Assembly: GCF_000426345.1 (NCBI RefSeq)
Contig: NZ_AUFE01000008.1
Span: 1-64,000 of the forward strand
DNA length: 64,000 bases
Direction: 5' to 3'
Origin: Cupriavidus phytohabitans
GTDB lineage: Bacteria > Pseudomonadota > Gammaproteobacteria > Burkholderiales > Burkholderiaceae
A model generated the notes under the pieces. It was not told where the DNA came from, ran no database searches, and was given only the letters and a program-made list of their open reading frames with translations. This document shows positions 8,159 through 18,822 of this stretch, one piece after another. The number at the start of each line of letters is the position of its first letter. Position 1 is the first letter of the stretch. A program made the position numbers and the translations under genes.

Positions 8159-10123
8159 TTACTGGCCGCGTAGGAACAGCCGGTCCAGCTCGGTCACGGT
8201 CAGTTGCACCCAGGTCGGGCGGCCGTGGTTGCACTGGTCGGCGCGCTCGGTCTGTTCCATCTGGCGCAGCAGTGCGTTCATTTCCTCGACGGTGAGCTTG
8301 CGGTTGGCGCGCACCGCGCTGTGGCAGGCCAGCGTGGCCAGCAGTTCGTTGCGGCGCTCGGCCAGCACGCGCGAGCCGCCGTAGGCGTGCAGGTCGCGCA
8401 GCACGTCGCGCGCCAGCGCTTCGGCGTCGGCCTGCTGCAGCAGCACTGGCACCGCGCGCACTGCCAGCGTGGTCGGCGATACCGGCGTGATGTCGAAGCC
8501 GAGCAGCGTCAGCGTTTCCTGGTGCTCCTCTGCCGCGCCGATCTCCACCGGGCTGGCTGGGAGCGTGACCGGGATCAGCAGCGGCTGCACGGCCAGGTCC
8601 CGCGCATCCAGGCCGGCCTTGATCTGTTCGTAGAGGATGCGCTCGTGGGCGGCGTGCATGTCCACCAGCACCAGTCCGCGCGCATTCTGCGCCAGCACAT
8701 AGATGCCGTGCAGCTGGGCGATGGCGTAGCCGAGCGGATGGTCGTCGGTGGCGTCTGCCGCGTCGGCGGAGGCCGGCGGCAGGCGATCGAGCAGGCCTGG
8801 CGGCTCGTCGGCGCGCGCCGCTTGAGCGTCGGAAAGCCAGGCGGGCGGCTGCGCCGAAGTGCCCGGAAAAGCGCCGTACGGACGCGGCGTCGGCGCGGTC
8901 GCGTCGCGCACCATGCCGAGGTAGGCCTGGCGCGGCTGTGCTATCCCGAGCTCGGTCTGCCGCGCCGCGGAGTAGTTGACCCACTGGCTGCCACCACCAC
9001 CGCTGCCGCCGCCGAACGACGGGCGTGCGCCCGAGGGCGCCGCGGGCGGCAGCCGGATCTCGCCGTCGTCATCGGTATGCAGGCTGTCGCCGTTCTCGCC
9101 GGCCTGGCGTGCCAGGCTGCGCTGCACGGCGTGATAGATGAACTGGTGCACCGCGCGCGATTCGCGGAAGCGCACCTCAATCTTGGACGGATGCACGTTG
9201 ACGTCGACCATTTCCGGCGGCAGGTCCAGGCACAGCACGTACGACGGGAAACGGTCGCCGTGCAGCACGTCCTGGTAGGCGCTGCGCACCGCGTGGTTGA
9301 GCAGCTTGTCGCGCACGAAGCGGCCGTTGACGAAGAAGTACTGCTGGTCGGGCCGCCCGCGCGACGCGGTGGGCAGGCCGGCAAAACCGTACACGTGCAG
9401 CGTGTCGGCCTGTTCGTCCAGAGGCAGCCGCGCCCGCGCGAAGTCCGCGCCCAGCACCTGCGCGGTGCGGCTGGCGACGTCGCCGGCGTTCCAGTGTTCC
9501 AGCGGCTTGCCGTTGTGGTGGACCGAGATGGCCACGTCGGGCCGTGCCAGTGCCGCCCGGCGCACCATCTCCAGGCAATGTCCGAGTTCGGTTTGCTCCG
9601 ATTTCAGGAACTTTCGGCGCGCCGGCGTGTTGAAGTAGAGATGCTGCACGTCGACCGTGGTGCCGACCCCACCAGACGCCGGCTGCACGGTGCCGGTATC
9701 GGCACTGACCTGCGTGGCATGGGCATCGGCCGCGGTGCGGCTGGTCAGCGCAAGCTGGGAAACCGAAGCGATCGAGGCCAGCGCCTCGCCGCGGAAGCCC
9801 AGCGTCAGTACCGATTCCAGTTCGTCGAGCGACGCAATCTTGCTGGTGGCGTGGCGCATCAGCGCCACCGGCAGCTCGGCGGCGGGGATGCCGCAGCCGT
9901 TGTCCGTGATGACGATGCGCCGCACGCCGCCTTCTTCCAGCCGGATGCCCAGCTGCGTGGCCCCGGCGTCCAGCGCGTTTTCCAGCAGCTCCTTGACCAC
10001 CGAGGCCGGGCGCTCCACCACTTCGCCGGCGGCGATCTGGCTGATGAGCTGGTCGGGCAGCGGACGGATCGGACGCGGCAGCTGGGTGGTGCGAAGGGGG
10101 CTTTGGCTGGCGGAATCGGGCAT
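8159..10123 (-). CDS. mutL: DNA mismatch repair protein MutL
   Basis: A 654-residue MutL. The N-terminal GHKL ATPase shows [17 protein letters not shown], the [11 protein letters not shown] helix, DNGCGI and [13 protein letters not shown] low-complexity linker (serine/glycine-rich GGGSGGGGS) joins it to the C-terminal dimerisation domain. Near residue 486 the segment [12 protein letters not shown] fits the DxHA(x)2E(x)4E metal site of endonucleolytic MutL proteins, so this MutL probably nicks DNA itself, as expected in organisms without MutH. The ATG at 10123 gives the conserved N-terminus; the frame stays open upstream without support. It is followed by miaA. Confidence 0.96.
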   Translation of the reverse strand: MPDSASQSPLRTTQLPRPIRPLPDQLISQIAAGEVVERPASVVKELLENALDAGATQLGIRLEEGGVRRIVITDNGCGIPAAELPVALMRHATSKIASLDELESVLTLGFRGEALASIASVSQLALTSRTAADAHATQVSADTGTVQPASGGVGTTVDVQHLYFNTPARRKFLKSEQTELGHCLEMVRRAALARPDVAISVHHNGKPLEHWNAGDVASRTAQVLGADFARARLPLDEQADTLHVYGFAGLPTASRGRPDQQYFFVNGRFVRDKLLNHAVRSAYQDVLHGDRFPSYVLCLDLPPEMVDVNVHPSKIEVRFRESRAVHQFIYHAVQRSLARQAGENGDSLHTDDDGEIRLPPAAPSGARPSFGGGSGGGGSQWVNYSAARQTELGIAQPRQAYLGMVRDATAPTPRPYGAFPGTSAQPPAWLSDAQAARADEPPGLLDRLPPASADAADATDDHPLGYAIAQLHGIYVLAQNARGLVLVDMHAAHERILYEQIKAGLDARDLAVQPLLIPVTLPASPVEIGAAEEHQETLTLLGFDITPVSPTTLAVRAVPVLLQQADAEALARDVLRDLHAYGGSRVLAERRNELLATLACHSAVRANRKLTVEEMNALLRQMEQTERADQCNHGRPTWVQLTVTELDRLFLRGQ

Positions 10124-10274
10124 CCGGCGATTATACGTGGCCGTCCACGCAGAGTCGGCGCCACCGGCCCGCGACAAGTGGCGGAAGAGCGCGCCGGCTC
10201 TTGTATGATTCAGGCCAAGGCGGCATGCGCCGCGTGGACTCTGTACAGTCAACCAAACCATATCGGGGAACGAC

Positions 10275-10940
10275 TTGGAATTCGCTTTGCAGCTCATCGA
10301 CATGCTGGTCCATGTCGACAAATACCTCGGCACCGTCATCGACCAGTATGGACACTGGGTCTATGCCATCCTGTTCCTGATCGTGTTCGCCGAAACCGGG
10401 CTAGTGGTCCTGCCGTTCCTGCCGGGCGACTCGCTGCTGTTTATCGCCGGCGCCTTCTGCGCCACCGGTGCCATGAACGAATGGGCGCTGGTGGGTCTGC
10501 TGCTGGTGGCGGCCATCACCGGCAATACCGTCAACTACTGGGTGGGCAGCTGGATCGGGCCCAAGGTATTCGACCACAAGTGGCGCTTCCTGGATCAGGA
10601 TGCGCTGCGCCGCACCCATGATTTCTATGAGCGGCACGGCGGCAAGACCCTGGTGATGGCGCGTTTCGTGCCGATCGTGCGCACCTTCGCGCCGTTCGTT
10701 GCCGGCGTGTCGCAGATGACCTTCGCGCGCTTCCAGATGTTCAATGTGTTTGGCGCGCTGGCCTGGGTGGTCGGACTGGTCTTTGCCGGCTACTTCTTCG
10801 GCAACCTGCCGTTCATCAAGCAGTACCTGAACCTGATCGTGCTGGCGGGGATCGGCGCGGCGGTGGTGCCGCTGGTGCTCGGCGGGCTGTGGAAGCTGGT
10901 GCGCGGCAATCGCCGCCGGCCCTCGCGCGTGGAGCGCTGA
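10275..10940 (+). CDS. DedA family inner-membrane protein
   Basis: A 221-residue membrane protein of the DedA/SNARE-associated family, related to YqjA and YghB, which act in membrane lipid flipping and proton-linked homeostasis. Signature stretches are FAETGLVVLPFLPGDSLL (with the acidic E and D), the central EDH-less loop and FYERHGGKTLVMARFVPIVRTFAPFVAG, which holds the essential arginines. Several hydrophobic helices follow. Translation starts at a TTG at 10275, preceded by GGGGAA. It is divergent from mutL, with 151 bases between the two starts. Confidence 0.88.
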   Translation: MEFALQLIDMLVHVDKYLGTVIDQYGHWVYAILFLIVFAETGLVVLPFLPGDSLLFIAGAFCATGAMNEWALVGLLLVAAITGNTVNYWVGSWIGPKVFDHKWRFLDQDALRRTHDFYERHGGKTLVMARFVPIVRTFAPFVAGVSQMTFARFQMFNVFGALAWVVGLVFAGYFFGNLPFIKQYLNLIVLAGIGAAVVPLVLGGLWKLVRGNRRRPSRVER

Positions 10941-10968
10941 AGCGCCTGCCTGACCTGACGCAGCCTCG

Positions 10969-11817
10969 TCAGTTGAGGCTGCGGCTCATCATGCGCAGTG
11001 CCGGCATGCGCTCGCGGATCTGGCCGATATCGGCGGCATCGGGGCGTGCCTGCACATAGGCTTCCAGGTCGGCCAGCGCCGGCCGGAAGCACTCCAGGTT
11101 GGCATACGCCAGCCCGCGGTCACGCACTTCCTCGATCGAACCCGGCAGCAGGATCACCAGCCGGTTCTGCACCGCCAGCAGCCGCTGCCAGCGTGACTCC
11201 TGCAGGTAGATCGCCTTCAGGTTGCGCAGCATGCGCGCGATGATCTCGCGATGGCTGGCCGCGCGCAGGAACAGGCCCAGCGGCACCTGGCCGGAGTCGG
11301 TAATGCCTTCGCGCTCCAGGTACGGGTCCAGCATTTCCTGCAGCTGCTCCTTCGACAGGGTTTCGCCCGTCAGCGGGTCCAGGATCACCTCGCCCGCCGG
11401 GATGGTCATGCGCAGCAGGAAATGATTGGGAAACGACACCCCCTTGAGGGGCAGGCCGATCTGCTGGCCCAGCTCCATGAACAGCACCGCCAGCGAGATC
11501 GGTATGCCGCGCCGCTGCCGTACCACCACGTTCAGGTATGAATTGTCCGGATCGTAGTAGTCGTTGGCGTTCGGGCCAAAGCCCAGGTCGCGGTAGAAGA
11601 AATGATTCAGCAGGCGCAGTCGCTGGATTGCCGGCGTGCCTTCGGCGATCCGCCGCTTCAGGCGCAGCGCCAGCACGTCGAGTGCGGCAAGTTCTGACTG
11701 CAGGTCCAGGTCCGGATAAGCATCCTGCGCGATGGACAGTGCGGTCTCGGTCAGCGGGATGCCGTTTTCGTCGGCCACGAGGCTGGCGAAGTAATCCAGG
11801 ACTTTGGTGGATGTCAT
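10969..11817 (-). CDS. SirB1 / transglutaminase-like family protein with TPR tail
   Basis: A 282-residue protein of the SirB1 family (transglutaminase-like N-terminal domain plus a short TPR-like C-terminus). Visible are LNHFFYRDLGFGPNANDYYDPDNSYL, the block RRGIPISLAVLFMELG and SFPNHFLLR, all conserved in this family. The C-terminus (RDRGLAYANLECFRPALADLEAYV) is a TPR helix pair. The molecular role is not established; relatives are often found beside prmC, kdsA or murJ. The ATG at 11817 matches the family N-terminus. It lies 52 bases downstream of murJ on the same strand. Confidence 0.85.
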   Translation of the reverse strand: MTSTKVLDYFASLVADENGIPLTETALSIAQDAYPDLDLQSELAALDVLALRLKRRIAEGTPAIQRLRLLNHFFYRDLGFGPNANDYYDPDNSYLNVVVRQRRGIPISLAVLFMELGQQIGLPLKGVSFPNHFLLRMTIPAGEVILDPLTGETLSKEQLQEMLDPYLEREGITDSGQVPLGLFLRAASHREIIARMLRNLKAIYLQESRWQRLLAVQNRLVILLPGSIEEVRDRGLAYANLECFRPALADLEAYVQARPDAADIGQIRERMPALRMMSRSLN

Positions 11818-11869
11818 ATCGGATTCCCGGTGCGGCCAGCGGCGCCGCGCGCAGCGTGGGTCACCACGC

Positions 11870-13420
<1,551 letters not shown>

Positions 13421-13622
13421 GGTGTGGATCGGCGGGACGGTGGATTGGTGCGGATGCGTGCACGCCGGGCGGCGTGCACCGGGCGTGGCGCCCGGAACGC
13501 CTTTCAGGCGCGGGCAACGCGGTAAAGTTGCCGGCTCGCCACGCGTACCGGCGCGATGTGGCGCATATTATACGGATCGCCCGCCGCAAGCCCTTCCACG
13601 CGCCGGCAAAGTCCCAGCAGCC

Positions 13623-13652
13623 TTGCGCCGCGGGTCGGCATCTGTGTATAAT
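13623..13652 (+). promoter_or_regulatory. Promoter of rpsT
   Basis: A TATAAT box at 13647-13652 with TTGCGC 18 bases upstream (13623-13628). It lies 119 bases before the rpsT start, giving a long 5' leader, as is common for ribosomal-protein genes. The rest of the murJ-rpsT gap (13421-13771) holds no gene that I can see. Confidence 0.7.
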
Positions 13653-13771
13653 CGCCGATTCACAAGGACAGTTGCGTTCCGGATTCGTGTGTCAGTGCAT
13701 CCCGGGTCGCTCGATATGACTTAATTGTTGTGTCCCCCGCGGCACGCATCTGAATTCAGGATATTTTCGAA

Positions 13772-14038
13772 ATGGCAAATTCCGCACAAGCTCGCAAGCG
13801 CGCCCGCCAGGCCGTTGCCCAGAACGCCCACAACTCCAGCCTGCGCTCGCGTCTGCGCACCGCCGTCAAGGCCGTCCGCAAGGCCATCGACGCCGGCGAC
13901 AAGGCTGCCGCCGCTGAAGTGTTCAAGAACTCGCAAGCTGTGATCGACAGCATCGCCGACAAGAAGATCGTGCACAAGAACAAGGCTGCACGTCACAAGT
14001 CGCGCCTGTCGGCCGCTATCAAGGCCATGGCTGCCTGA
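13772..14038 (+). CDS. rpsT: 30S ribosomal protein S20
   Basis: An 88-residue, lysine/arginine/alanine-rich protein that binds 16S rRNA early in 30S assembly. The N-terminus [14 protein letters not shown] and the C-terminal [18 protein letters not shown] match S20. It is monocistronic: its own TATAAT promoter lies upstream and a strong hairpin terminator follows. The neighbour DUF3579 gene is convergent and shares that terminator. Confidence 0.98.
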   Translation: MANSAQARKRARQAVAQNAHNSSLRSRLRTAVKAVRKAIDAGDKAAAAEVFKNSQAVIDSIADKKIVHKNKAARHKSRLSAAIKAMAA

Positions 14039-14090
14039 TAGTTGCCAGGCCGCTGCGGCGGCCCGGCAGCGGCGGAGCTTCGGTTCCGCC

Positions 14091-14125
14091 AAAAAAAAGC
14101 TCGTCATCCGACGAGCTTTTTGCTT
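14091..14125. terminator. Bidirectional terminator between rpsT and DUF3579 gene
   Basis: Stem AAAGCTCGTC / GACGAGCTTT with loop ATCC, flanked by an A-run on the left and a T-run on the right, so it works for both convergent genes. Confidence 0.88.
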
Positions 14126-14160
14126 TTCCGGCGCCGTACTTCTGGCGCCTTGTCGCGATG

Positions 14161-14460
14161 TCATTCGAGCGAGCAGGCCTCGACCAGCTGCAGGTTGTTG
14201 TCGCGCGCGAAATTCAGCACGAAATCCAGCGCCTTGGGTTCGATGTCGCGCAGCCGCGCATCCACCACCACGCATTTGACGTTGCCGGCGAAGATGGGGC
14301 GCACGTAGGGGGAATAGGTCAGGCGGGGATCGCCGGTGTCGCCTTCGGGGCGGAACTGCGCCATTACGCCGCACAGTCGTTCGGCCCAGTCGCTCGGTCG
14401 GAAGGTCTTGCCTTCCTTGGTAATGCCTTGGATAAAGTATTCGCGAACGTTGGGGTTCAT
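14161..14460 (-). CDS. DUF3579 domain protein
   Basis: A 99-residue cytoplasmic protein of the betaproteobacterial DUF3579 family, recognised from MNPNVREYFIQGITKEGKTF, the block RPSDWAERLCGVMA and the ending LNFARDNNLQLVEACSLE. Function is unknown. The frame is open upstream to 14598, but the family N-terminus starts at the ATG at 14460. It stands next to rpsT and argF, which is a common arrangement in Burkholderiales; its link to either is not known. Confidence 0.82.
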   Translation of the reverse strand: MNPNVREYFIQGITKEGKTFRPSDWAERLCGVMAQFRPEGDTGDPRLTYSPYVRPIFAGNVKCVVVDARLRDIEPKALDFVLNFARDNNLQLVEACSLE

Positions 14461-14664
14461 GAGGCTGGACACTGCGGGTGAGGCGACGACTCGACGGTTA
14501 AACCCGCGGAAACGGGCGCCCGTTTGACGCGGCTGGTGCGCGTTTGGTTCGCGCTTTTTCCGGCCGGGAAGGCGGGGCGTCGGTGTCTGCGGGGGCACTT
14601 TTGATGCCGGCGGCGCGCAGCGGCAAGGTATGCCGGGGCCCCGCGTGAATCAGCGAGTATTATA

Positions 14665-14676
14665 TCTTATATAAGA
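14665..14676. promoter_or_regulatory. TCTTATATAAGA palindrome in the DUF3579-argF gap
   Basis: A perfect 12-base palindrome, also found at 19531-19542 upstream of icd. It lies 205 bases before the DUF3579 start and about 78 bases before the proposed argF -35 box. A GntR-type or similar regulator would be the expected binder; this is inference. Apart from this and the argF leader, the gap 14461-14777 shows nothing I can name. Confidence 0.45.
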
Positions 14677-14742
14677 CTTGCGCATAAGGGCGGAATCCTG
14701 TCAGGAACCTGTCAACGCGGGTTGCGCGGCGCCTGTCACGGG

Positions 14743-14772
14743 TTGTCCCGGGCTGGGCAAAGCAGAAATAAT
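14743..14772 (+). promoter_or_regulatory. Proposed promoter of argF leader
   Basis: TTGTCC (14743-14748), an 18-base spacer and AATAAT (14767-14772). The next ATG starts at 14778, six bases past the -10 box, so the transcript could begin at or within a base or two of that ATG. Confidence 0.5.
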
Positions 14773-14777
14773 CCCTT

Positions 14778-14843
14778 ATGATTCCTGCAGTTAAATTGCG
14801 TATGCGACGCGAAAGGCGGCTCCGCGGCGCGCTCAGGTCATGA
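14778..14843 (+). CDS. Arginine-rich leader peptide upstream of argF
   Basis: A 21-codon ORF ending in TGA at 14841-14843. Its second half reads MRRERRLRGALRS; in all, seven of 21 residues are arginine, using CGT, CGA, CGC, CGG and AGG codons. An internal in-frame ATG at 14802 would give a 13-residue version. There is no ribosome-binding site before 14778, but the -10 box is six bases away, so it may be translated from a leaderless mRNA. It overlaps the 5' arm of the hairpin at 14813-14879. I infer a sensor of arginyl-tRNA charging; this is not proven by sequence. Confidence 0.55.
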   Translation: MIPAVKLRMRRERRLRGALRS

Positions 14844-14888
14844 GCACCTCATGACGGCGCGTCCCCACCGAGCCGCCTTCTTTGTTTT
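14813..14888 (+). terminator. Attenuator-like terminator directly before argF
   Basis: Outer stem AAGGCGGCTC (14813-14822) with GAGCCGCCTT (14870-14879), ten perfect pairs, followed by C and TTTGTTTT up to the argF ATG. Inside is a second hairpin, GTCATGAG (14837-14844) with CTCATGAC (14848-14855). The 5' outer arm covers codons 12-15 of the arginine-rich leader ORF, so a ribosome stalled on arginine codons would prevent the stem from forming. Function as a regulated terminator is inferred. Confidence 0.6.
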
Positions 14889-15812
14889 ATGAGCCCAACC
14901 CCGATCAAGCATTACCTCCAGTTCAGCGACTTCACTCCCGACGAGTACGAGTACCTGCTGGACCGCGCGCGGATCCTGAAGGCCAAGTTCAAGAACTACG
15001 AGACCTGGCACCCGCTGCATGACCGCACGCTGGCCATGATCTTCGAGAAGAATTCCACGCGTACGCGCCTGTCGTTCGAAGCTGGCATCCACCAGCTCGG
15101 CGGCCATGCCGTGTTCCTGAATACGCGCGACTCGCAGCTGGGCCGCGGCGAGCCGATCGAGGATGCGGCGCAGGTGATCTCGCGCATGGTCGACATCATC
15201 ATGATCCGAACCTTCGGCCAGGACATCCTCGACCGCTTCGCCGCGCACTCGCGCGTGCCGGTGATCAACGGGCTGACCAACGAATACCACCCGTGCCAGG
15301 TGCTGGCCGACATCTTCACCTACATCGAGCAGCGCGGCAGCATCCGCGGCAAGACCGTGGCGTGGATCGGCGATGCCAACAACATGGCCTATACCTGGAT
15401 CCAGGCGGCCGAACGGCTGGGCTTCACCTTCCATTTCTCGGCGCCGCCGGGATACCAGCTCGATCCGGCCATGGTGCCGCCGTCCGCCGCCAGCCTGGTC
15501 AAGGTTTTCGAAGATCCCCTCGCAGCCTGCCAGGGCGCGAGCCTGGTTACCACCGACGTCTGGACCAGCATGGGTTTCGAGGCCGAGAACGAAGCCCGCA
15601 AGCGCGCCTTCAAGGACTGGATGGTCACCACCGCGATGATGGATCGCGCCGAGCCCGACGCGCTGTTCATGCACTGCCTGCCGGCGCACCGCGGCGAGGA
15701 AGTCGAGGCCGCCGTGATCGACGGCCCCAAGAGCGTGGTCTGGGACGAGGCGGAAAACCGCCTGCACGTGCAGAAGGCCCTGATGGAATACCTGCTCTGC
15801 GGCCGCTACTGA
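14889..15812 (+). CDS. argF: Ornithine carbamoyltransferase
   Basis: A 307-residue enzyme that makes citrulline from ornithine and carbamoyl phosphate in arginine synthesis. Carbamoyl-phosphate site STRTR is at about residues 55-59, the HPCQ motif at about 134 and the ornithine-site HCLPAHRG near 261. Length matches the anabolic enzyme, not the longer catabolic ArcB. The ATG at 14889 sits immediately after the T-run of a terminator-like hairpin and has no Shine-Dalgarno sequence, which is unusual for a housekeeping gene and fits control by the structure upstream. A terminator follows the gene, so it is monocistronic. Confidence 0.96.
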   Translation: MSPTPIKHYLQFSDFTPDEYEYLLDRARILKAKFKNYETWHPLHDRTLAMIFEKNSTRTRLSFEAGIHQLGGHAVFLNTRDSQLGRGEPIEDAAQVISRMVDIIMIRTFGQDILDRFAAHSRVPVINGLTNEYHPCQVLADIFTYIEQRGSIRGKTVAWIGDANNMAYTWIQAAERLGFTFHFSAPPGYQLDPAMVPPSAASLVKVFEDPLAACQGASLVTTDVWTSMGFEAENEARKRAFKDWMVTTAMMDRAEPDALFMHCLPAHRGEEVEAAVIDGPKSVVWDEAENRLHVQKALMEYLLCGRY

Positions 15813-15833
15813 GCGCGCGCGGAGTGAACAAGG

Positions 15834-15859
15834 GAGGGGCCGCGATGGCCCCTCTTTTT
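15834..15859 (+). terminator. Terminator after argF
   Basis: GAGGGGCC / GGCCCCTC with loop GCGAT, then TTTTT. It separates argF from ppnP. Confidence 0.85.
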
Positions 15860-15891
15860 ACGTCTGATTCAAGACAGTGAAGGAGATGGAA

Positions 15892-16203
15892 GTGAGCCAG
15901 TTCGACAACGTATCGGTCGTCAAGAAAGCCAACCTGTATTTCGACGGCAAGTGCGTGAGCCATACCGTGCTGTTCCCGGATGGCACCCGCAAGACGCTGG
16001 GCGTGATTTTCCCGGCTTCGCTGACGTTCAACACCGGCGCGCCGGAAATCATGGAAATCAACGGCGGCAGCTGCCGCGTGCGCCTGGCTGGCGCGGAAGA
16101 CTGGCAGACCTACGGCGCTGGCCAGCAGTTCAGCGTGCCGGGCAACAGCAGCTTCGACATCGAGGTGCTGGAGACGCTGGACTACGTCTGCCACTTCGGC
16201 TGA
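15892..16203 (+). CDS. ppnP: Pyrimidine/purine nucleoside phosphorylase (PpnP, DUF1255)
   Basis: A 103-residue single-domain cupin of the PpnP family, which cleaves nucleosides by phosphorolysis. Recognised from [20 protein letters not shown], the [20 protein letters not shown] block and [13 protein letters not shown]. Three starts are possible (GTG 15877, ATG 15886, GTG 15892). The last is preferred because AAGGAG at 15880-15885 lies six bases before it and the family N-terminus begins there. Function is taken from the family. Confidence 0.85.
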   Translation: MSQFDNVSVVKKANLYFDGKCVSHTVLFPDGTRKTLGVIFPASLTFNTGAPEIMEINGGSCRVRLAGAEDWQTYGAGQQFSVPGNSSFDIEVLETLDYVCHFG

Positions 16204-16230
16204 TCGGCGGGCCAGCAGGCGCTACCCGCG

Positions 16231-17241
16231 CTACAGCACCACCGGCTCGGGCTCGATCCGCACGCCGAAGCGGGCTTCGACGGAATCCGCGATGCGGTTG
16301 GCCAGCGCCAGCAGCATCGCCCCGGTGCCGCCGCCATGGTGCACCAGCACCAGCGCCTGCTTGCCATAGACACCCACCGGGCCGTCGTTGACGCCCTTGA
16401 AGCCGCAGCGGTCGATCAGCCAGCCCGCGGCCAGCTTGTAGCTGCCATCCGGCTGGGGATAGCTGACCAGGTCGGAATTGGCTTGCAGCAGCGTATCGCG
16501 TTGCGCGGCGCTGACCAGCGGGTTCTTGAAGAAGCTGCCGGCGTTACCGATCTGCGCGGGATCGGGCAGCTTGCGCGTGCGGATCGCCACCACCGCGTCG
16601 CGGACCGTGGCGGCATCCAGGGCAAATTTGCCGGTCAGCTCGCGCGCCAGTTCGCCGTAGGACAGTACCGGCTGCCATGCCTTGGGCAAGCGCAGCGTCA
16701 CCGCGGTAATGATGTAGCGGCCGGCGCCGGCCTGCTTGAACAGGCTGTCACGGTAGCCGAAGCCGCATGCGCGCTGGTCCAGCCAGACGAACACGCCGGC
16801 ATGGCGGTCATAGGCGCGCACGCCTTCGAAGCGGTCGCGCAGTTCAACTCCGTAGGCGCCGATATTCTGGATCGGCGCGGCGCCCGCGGTGCCGGGGATC
16901 AGCGCCAGGTTCTCCAGCCCCGGCATGCTGTCGGCGATGGTGCGGTTGACCAGCGCATTCCAGTTCTCGCCGGCGCCGGCAGTGACCAGCCAGGCGTCAT
17001 CGGCATCCTCGACCTGGTAGCCCTGGATCTCCATCAGCAGCACCAGCGCATCGAGGTCGCGCGTCAGCACCACGTTGCTGCCGCCGCCCAGCACCACCAG
17101 CGGCAGTCCATTGGCGCGCGGGTCCGCGAGGGCCTCGACGAGGTCGGCTTCGCTGCGCACATGCACGGCGAAGCGTGCGCGCGCATCGAATCCGAATGTA
17201 TTGTGGCGGCGCAGGGGATAAAATTCGTGGAAATCTGCCAT
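16231..17241 (-). CDS. murB: UDP-N-acetylenolpyruvoylglucosamine reductase
   Basis: A 336-residue FAD enzyme of peptidoglycan synthesis that reduces enolpyruvyl-UDP-GlcNAc with NADPH. FAD-binding residues are seen in [12 protein letters not shown] and [20 protein letters not shown]. The catalytic serine lies in [10 protein letters not shown] and the acid glutamate near the C-terminus. The start at 17241 gives the conserved [16 protein letters not shown]; the longer open frame upstream is not supported. It is divergent from yajQ. Confidence 0.95.
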   Translation of the reverse strand: MADFHEFYPLRRHNTFGFDARARFAVHVRSEADLVEALADPRANGLPLVVLGGGSNVVLTRDLDALVLLMEIQGYQVEDADDAWLVTAGAGENWNALVNRTIADSMPGLENLALIPGTAGAAPIQNIGAYGVELRDRFEGVRAYDRHAGVFVWLDQRACGFGYRDSLFKQAGAGRYIITAVTLRLPKAWQPVLSYGELARELTGKFALDAATVRDAVVAIRTRKLPDPAQIGNAGSFFKNPLVSAAQRDTLLQANSDLVSYPQPDGSYKLAAGWLIDRCGFKGVNDGPVGVYGKQALVLVHHGGGTGAMLLALANRIADSVEARFGVRIEPEPVVL

Positions 17242-17372
17242 GCAAGGGGATAGGTGACGCGGCCGCCGCTGGTGGTGAGCGTTGCGGCCCCTGGCTGCGA
17301 GGTAGGCTTGAATTATACGGAAGGCGATGCCGATGGCCGCCTTCCGGGCATATGGATCACAAGGAGAATGCA

Positions 17373-17858
17373 ATGCCGTCGTTTGACGTAGTGTGCGAAG
17401 CGAACATGGTCGAGGTGAAGAACGCCGTCGAGCAATCCAACAAGGAAATCTCGACCCGCTTCGATTTCAAGGGCTCGGACGCCCGGGTCGAGCAGAAGGA
17501 AAACGAACTGACCGCCTTTGCCGACGACGATTTCAAGCTGGACCAGGTGAAGGATGTGCTGATCAACAAGATGGCCAAGCGCAATGTCGACGTGCGCTTC
17601 CTGGACTACGGCAAGACCGAAAAGATCAGCGGCGACAAGGTCAAGCAGGTCATCACCATCAAGAAGGGCGTGACCGGCGACCTGGCCAAGAAGATCGTGC
17701 GCATGATCAAGGACAGCAAGATCAAGGTGCAGGCCAGCATCCAGGGCGACGCGGTGCGCGTCTCGGGTACCAAGCGCGACGACCTGCAGAACGTGATCGC
17801 CATGCTGCGCAAGGACGTCTCGGAAGCGCCGCTGGACTTCAACAACTTCCGCGACTGA
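17373..17858 (+). CDS. YajQ family nucleotide/cyclic-di-GMP-binding protein
   Basis: A 161-residue protein of the YajQ family, two ferredoxin-like halves. The N-terminus [19 protein letters not shown] and the terminal PLDFNNFRD are diagnostic. Relatives bind cyclic di-GMP and partner with transcription regulators, while others were described as tRNA or nucleotide binders. The start has AAGGAG seven bases upstream. It is divergent from murB and convergent with the DUF192 gene. Confidence 0.92.
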   Translation: MPSFDVVCEANMVEVKNAVEQSNKEISTRFDFKGSDARVEQKENELTAFADDDFKLDQVKDVLINKMAKRNVDVRFLDYGKTEKISGDKVKQVITIKKGVTGDLAKKIVRMIKDSKIKVQASIQGDAVRVSGTKRDDLQNVIAMLRKDVSEAPLDFNNFRD

Positions 17859-17911
17859 GCGGAATCCACCCCGGGCCGGCCCCATGCCGGCCCCGCCTGC
17901 CGCCGCGGCGC

Positions 17912-18373
17912 TCAGCGCGCCTGCGGCAGCCCGCTGATCTTCGCGCCGGCGCGGATGCCCTTCTGCGCGAACCAGCCCTGGTTCATTTCCAGCGCATAGC
18001 GGATCGCGGTCTTCGGGCAGTGATTGTTCTCGGTGCGCGGCGCCATGTCCTCGATATTGACGATGGTCCCGTCGTCGGCCAGGAAAGCGATCGAAAGCGG
18101 CAGCTCGGTATTGCGCATCCAGAAGCAGTGCCCCGCCTTCTGCTCGAACACGAACAGCATGCCACCGTTGGCCGGCATGCTCTTGCGGTACATCAGCCCC
18201 TGTTCGCGCGCCGCCGGCGTGGCGGCGACCTCGGCCCGGATCGCGTACATGCCTGCGGTCAGAGGCACCACCGGCAGCGCGGCTTGCGCCTGGGCCTGGC
18301 CGGCAACCAGCATGGCCAGCACAGTGGCGGTACGGATGCGGCGTGTCAACGGCGTCTTGGACAGGAGGGACAT
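17912..18373 (-). CDS. DUF192 family secreted protein
   Basis: A 153-residue protein with an N-terminal signal sequence (basic start, then a hydrophobic run ending AQAQA near residue 30) and a DUF192 domain: EQGLMYRKSMPANGGMLFVF, WMRNTELPLSIAFL and AIRYALEMNQGWF. The domain is widespread and of unknown function. Export to the periplasm is inferred from the signal. The start at 18373 was chosen because it begins the signal peptide; the open frame continues upstream. Confidence 0.82.
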   Translation of the reverse strand: MSLLSKTPLTRRIRTATVLAMLVAGQAQAQAALPVVPLTAGMYAIRAEVAATPAAREQGLMYRKSMPANGGMLFVFEQKAGHCFWMRNTELPLSIAFLADDGTIVNIEDMAPRTENNHCPKTAIRYALEMNQGWFAQKGIRAGAKISGLPQAR

Positions 18374-18526
18374 GGTGTTCGGTCTGGAAGGGCGCGGACG
18401 GCAGCCGCAAGCATAGCGCACGCGCCGCGCCGATGGATTGGCGACGGCCAAAACAACAAAGGCAGGCGCCTGGCGGCTGCCTGCCTATTTTCCGCCGGCG
18501 CATGGCCGGCAGCGAGCGCCGGCGGC

Positions 18527-18718
18527 TTACTGCGCGGCCGGGGCCGAAGCCGTGGCGGCCTTCTTGTGGGTGGTCTTCTTGTGGGTGGTCTTCTTCTTTG
18601 CGGCCTTCGGGGCTTCCTTGGCGGCCGCGGGCGCTGCGGCGTCGGCAGGTGCCGAAGCCTGGGCGAAGGCGCCGGTGGCGAACAGGCCGACAACCAGAGC
18701 AGCGATCAGTTTTTTCAT
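18527..18718 (-). CDS. Small secreted Ala/Lys/His-rich protein
   Basis: A 63-residue protein with a clear signal peptide (MKKLIAALVVGLFATGAFAQ, cleavage likely after AFA at 19) and a low-complexity mature part: alanine/proline-rich, then KKTTHKKTTHKKA. The KKTTH pair is encoded by a tandem 15-base repeat at 18561-18590 (TTCTTGTGGGTGGTC twice on the plus strand), so length could vary between strains. Similar short exported basic proteins occur in Cupriavidus and Burkholderia. Function is unknown; metal or acid binding by His/Lys is only a guess. Confidence 0.72.
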   Translation of the reverse strand: MKKLIAALVVGLFATGAFAQASAPADAAAPAAAKEAPKAAKKKTTHKKTTHKKAATASAPAAQ

Positions 18719-18822
18719 GGCGATTACCTCGAAGGATAAGAACAGTCGGAAGTTGTGACGCGTGATTGGACGTGTCACCGACAAGAACGAGGCGTCTGGA
18801 TGGCGCGTTGACGCGCCATTTG

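Noticed and set aside
8204..10621. 805-codon frame on the plus strand opposite mutL
   Set aside because: Shadow of mutL; composition is His/Arg/Gln-rich with no recognisable domain.
14461..14598. N-terminal extension of the DUF3579 protein
   Set aside because: The open frame continues upstream, but the known family starts at the ATG at 14460.
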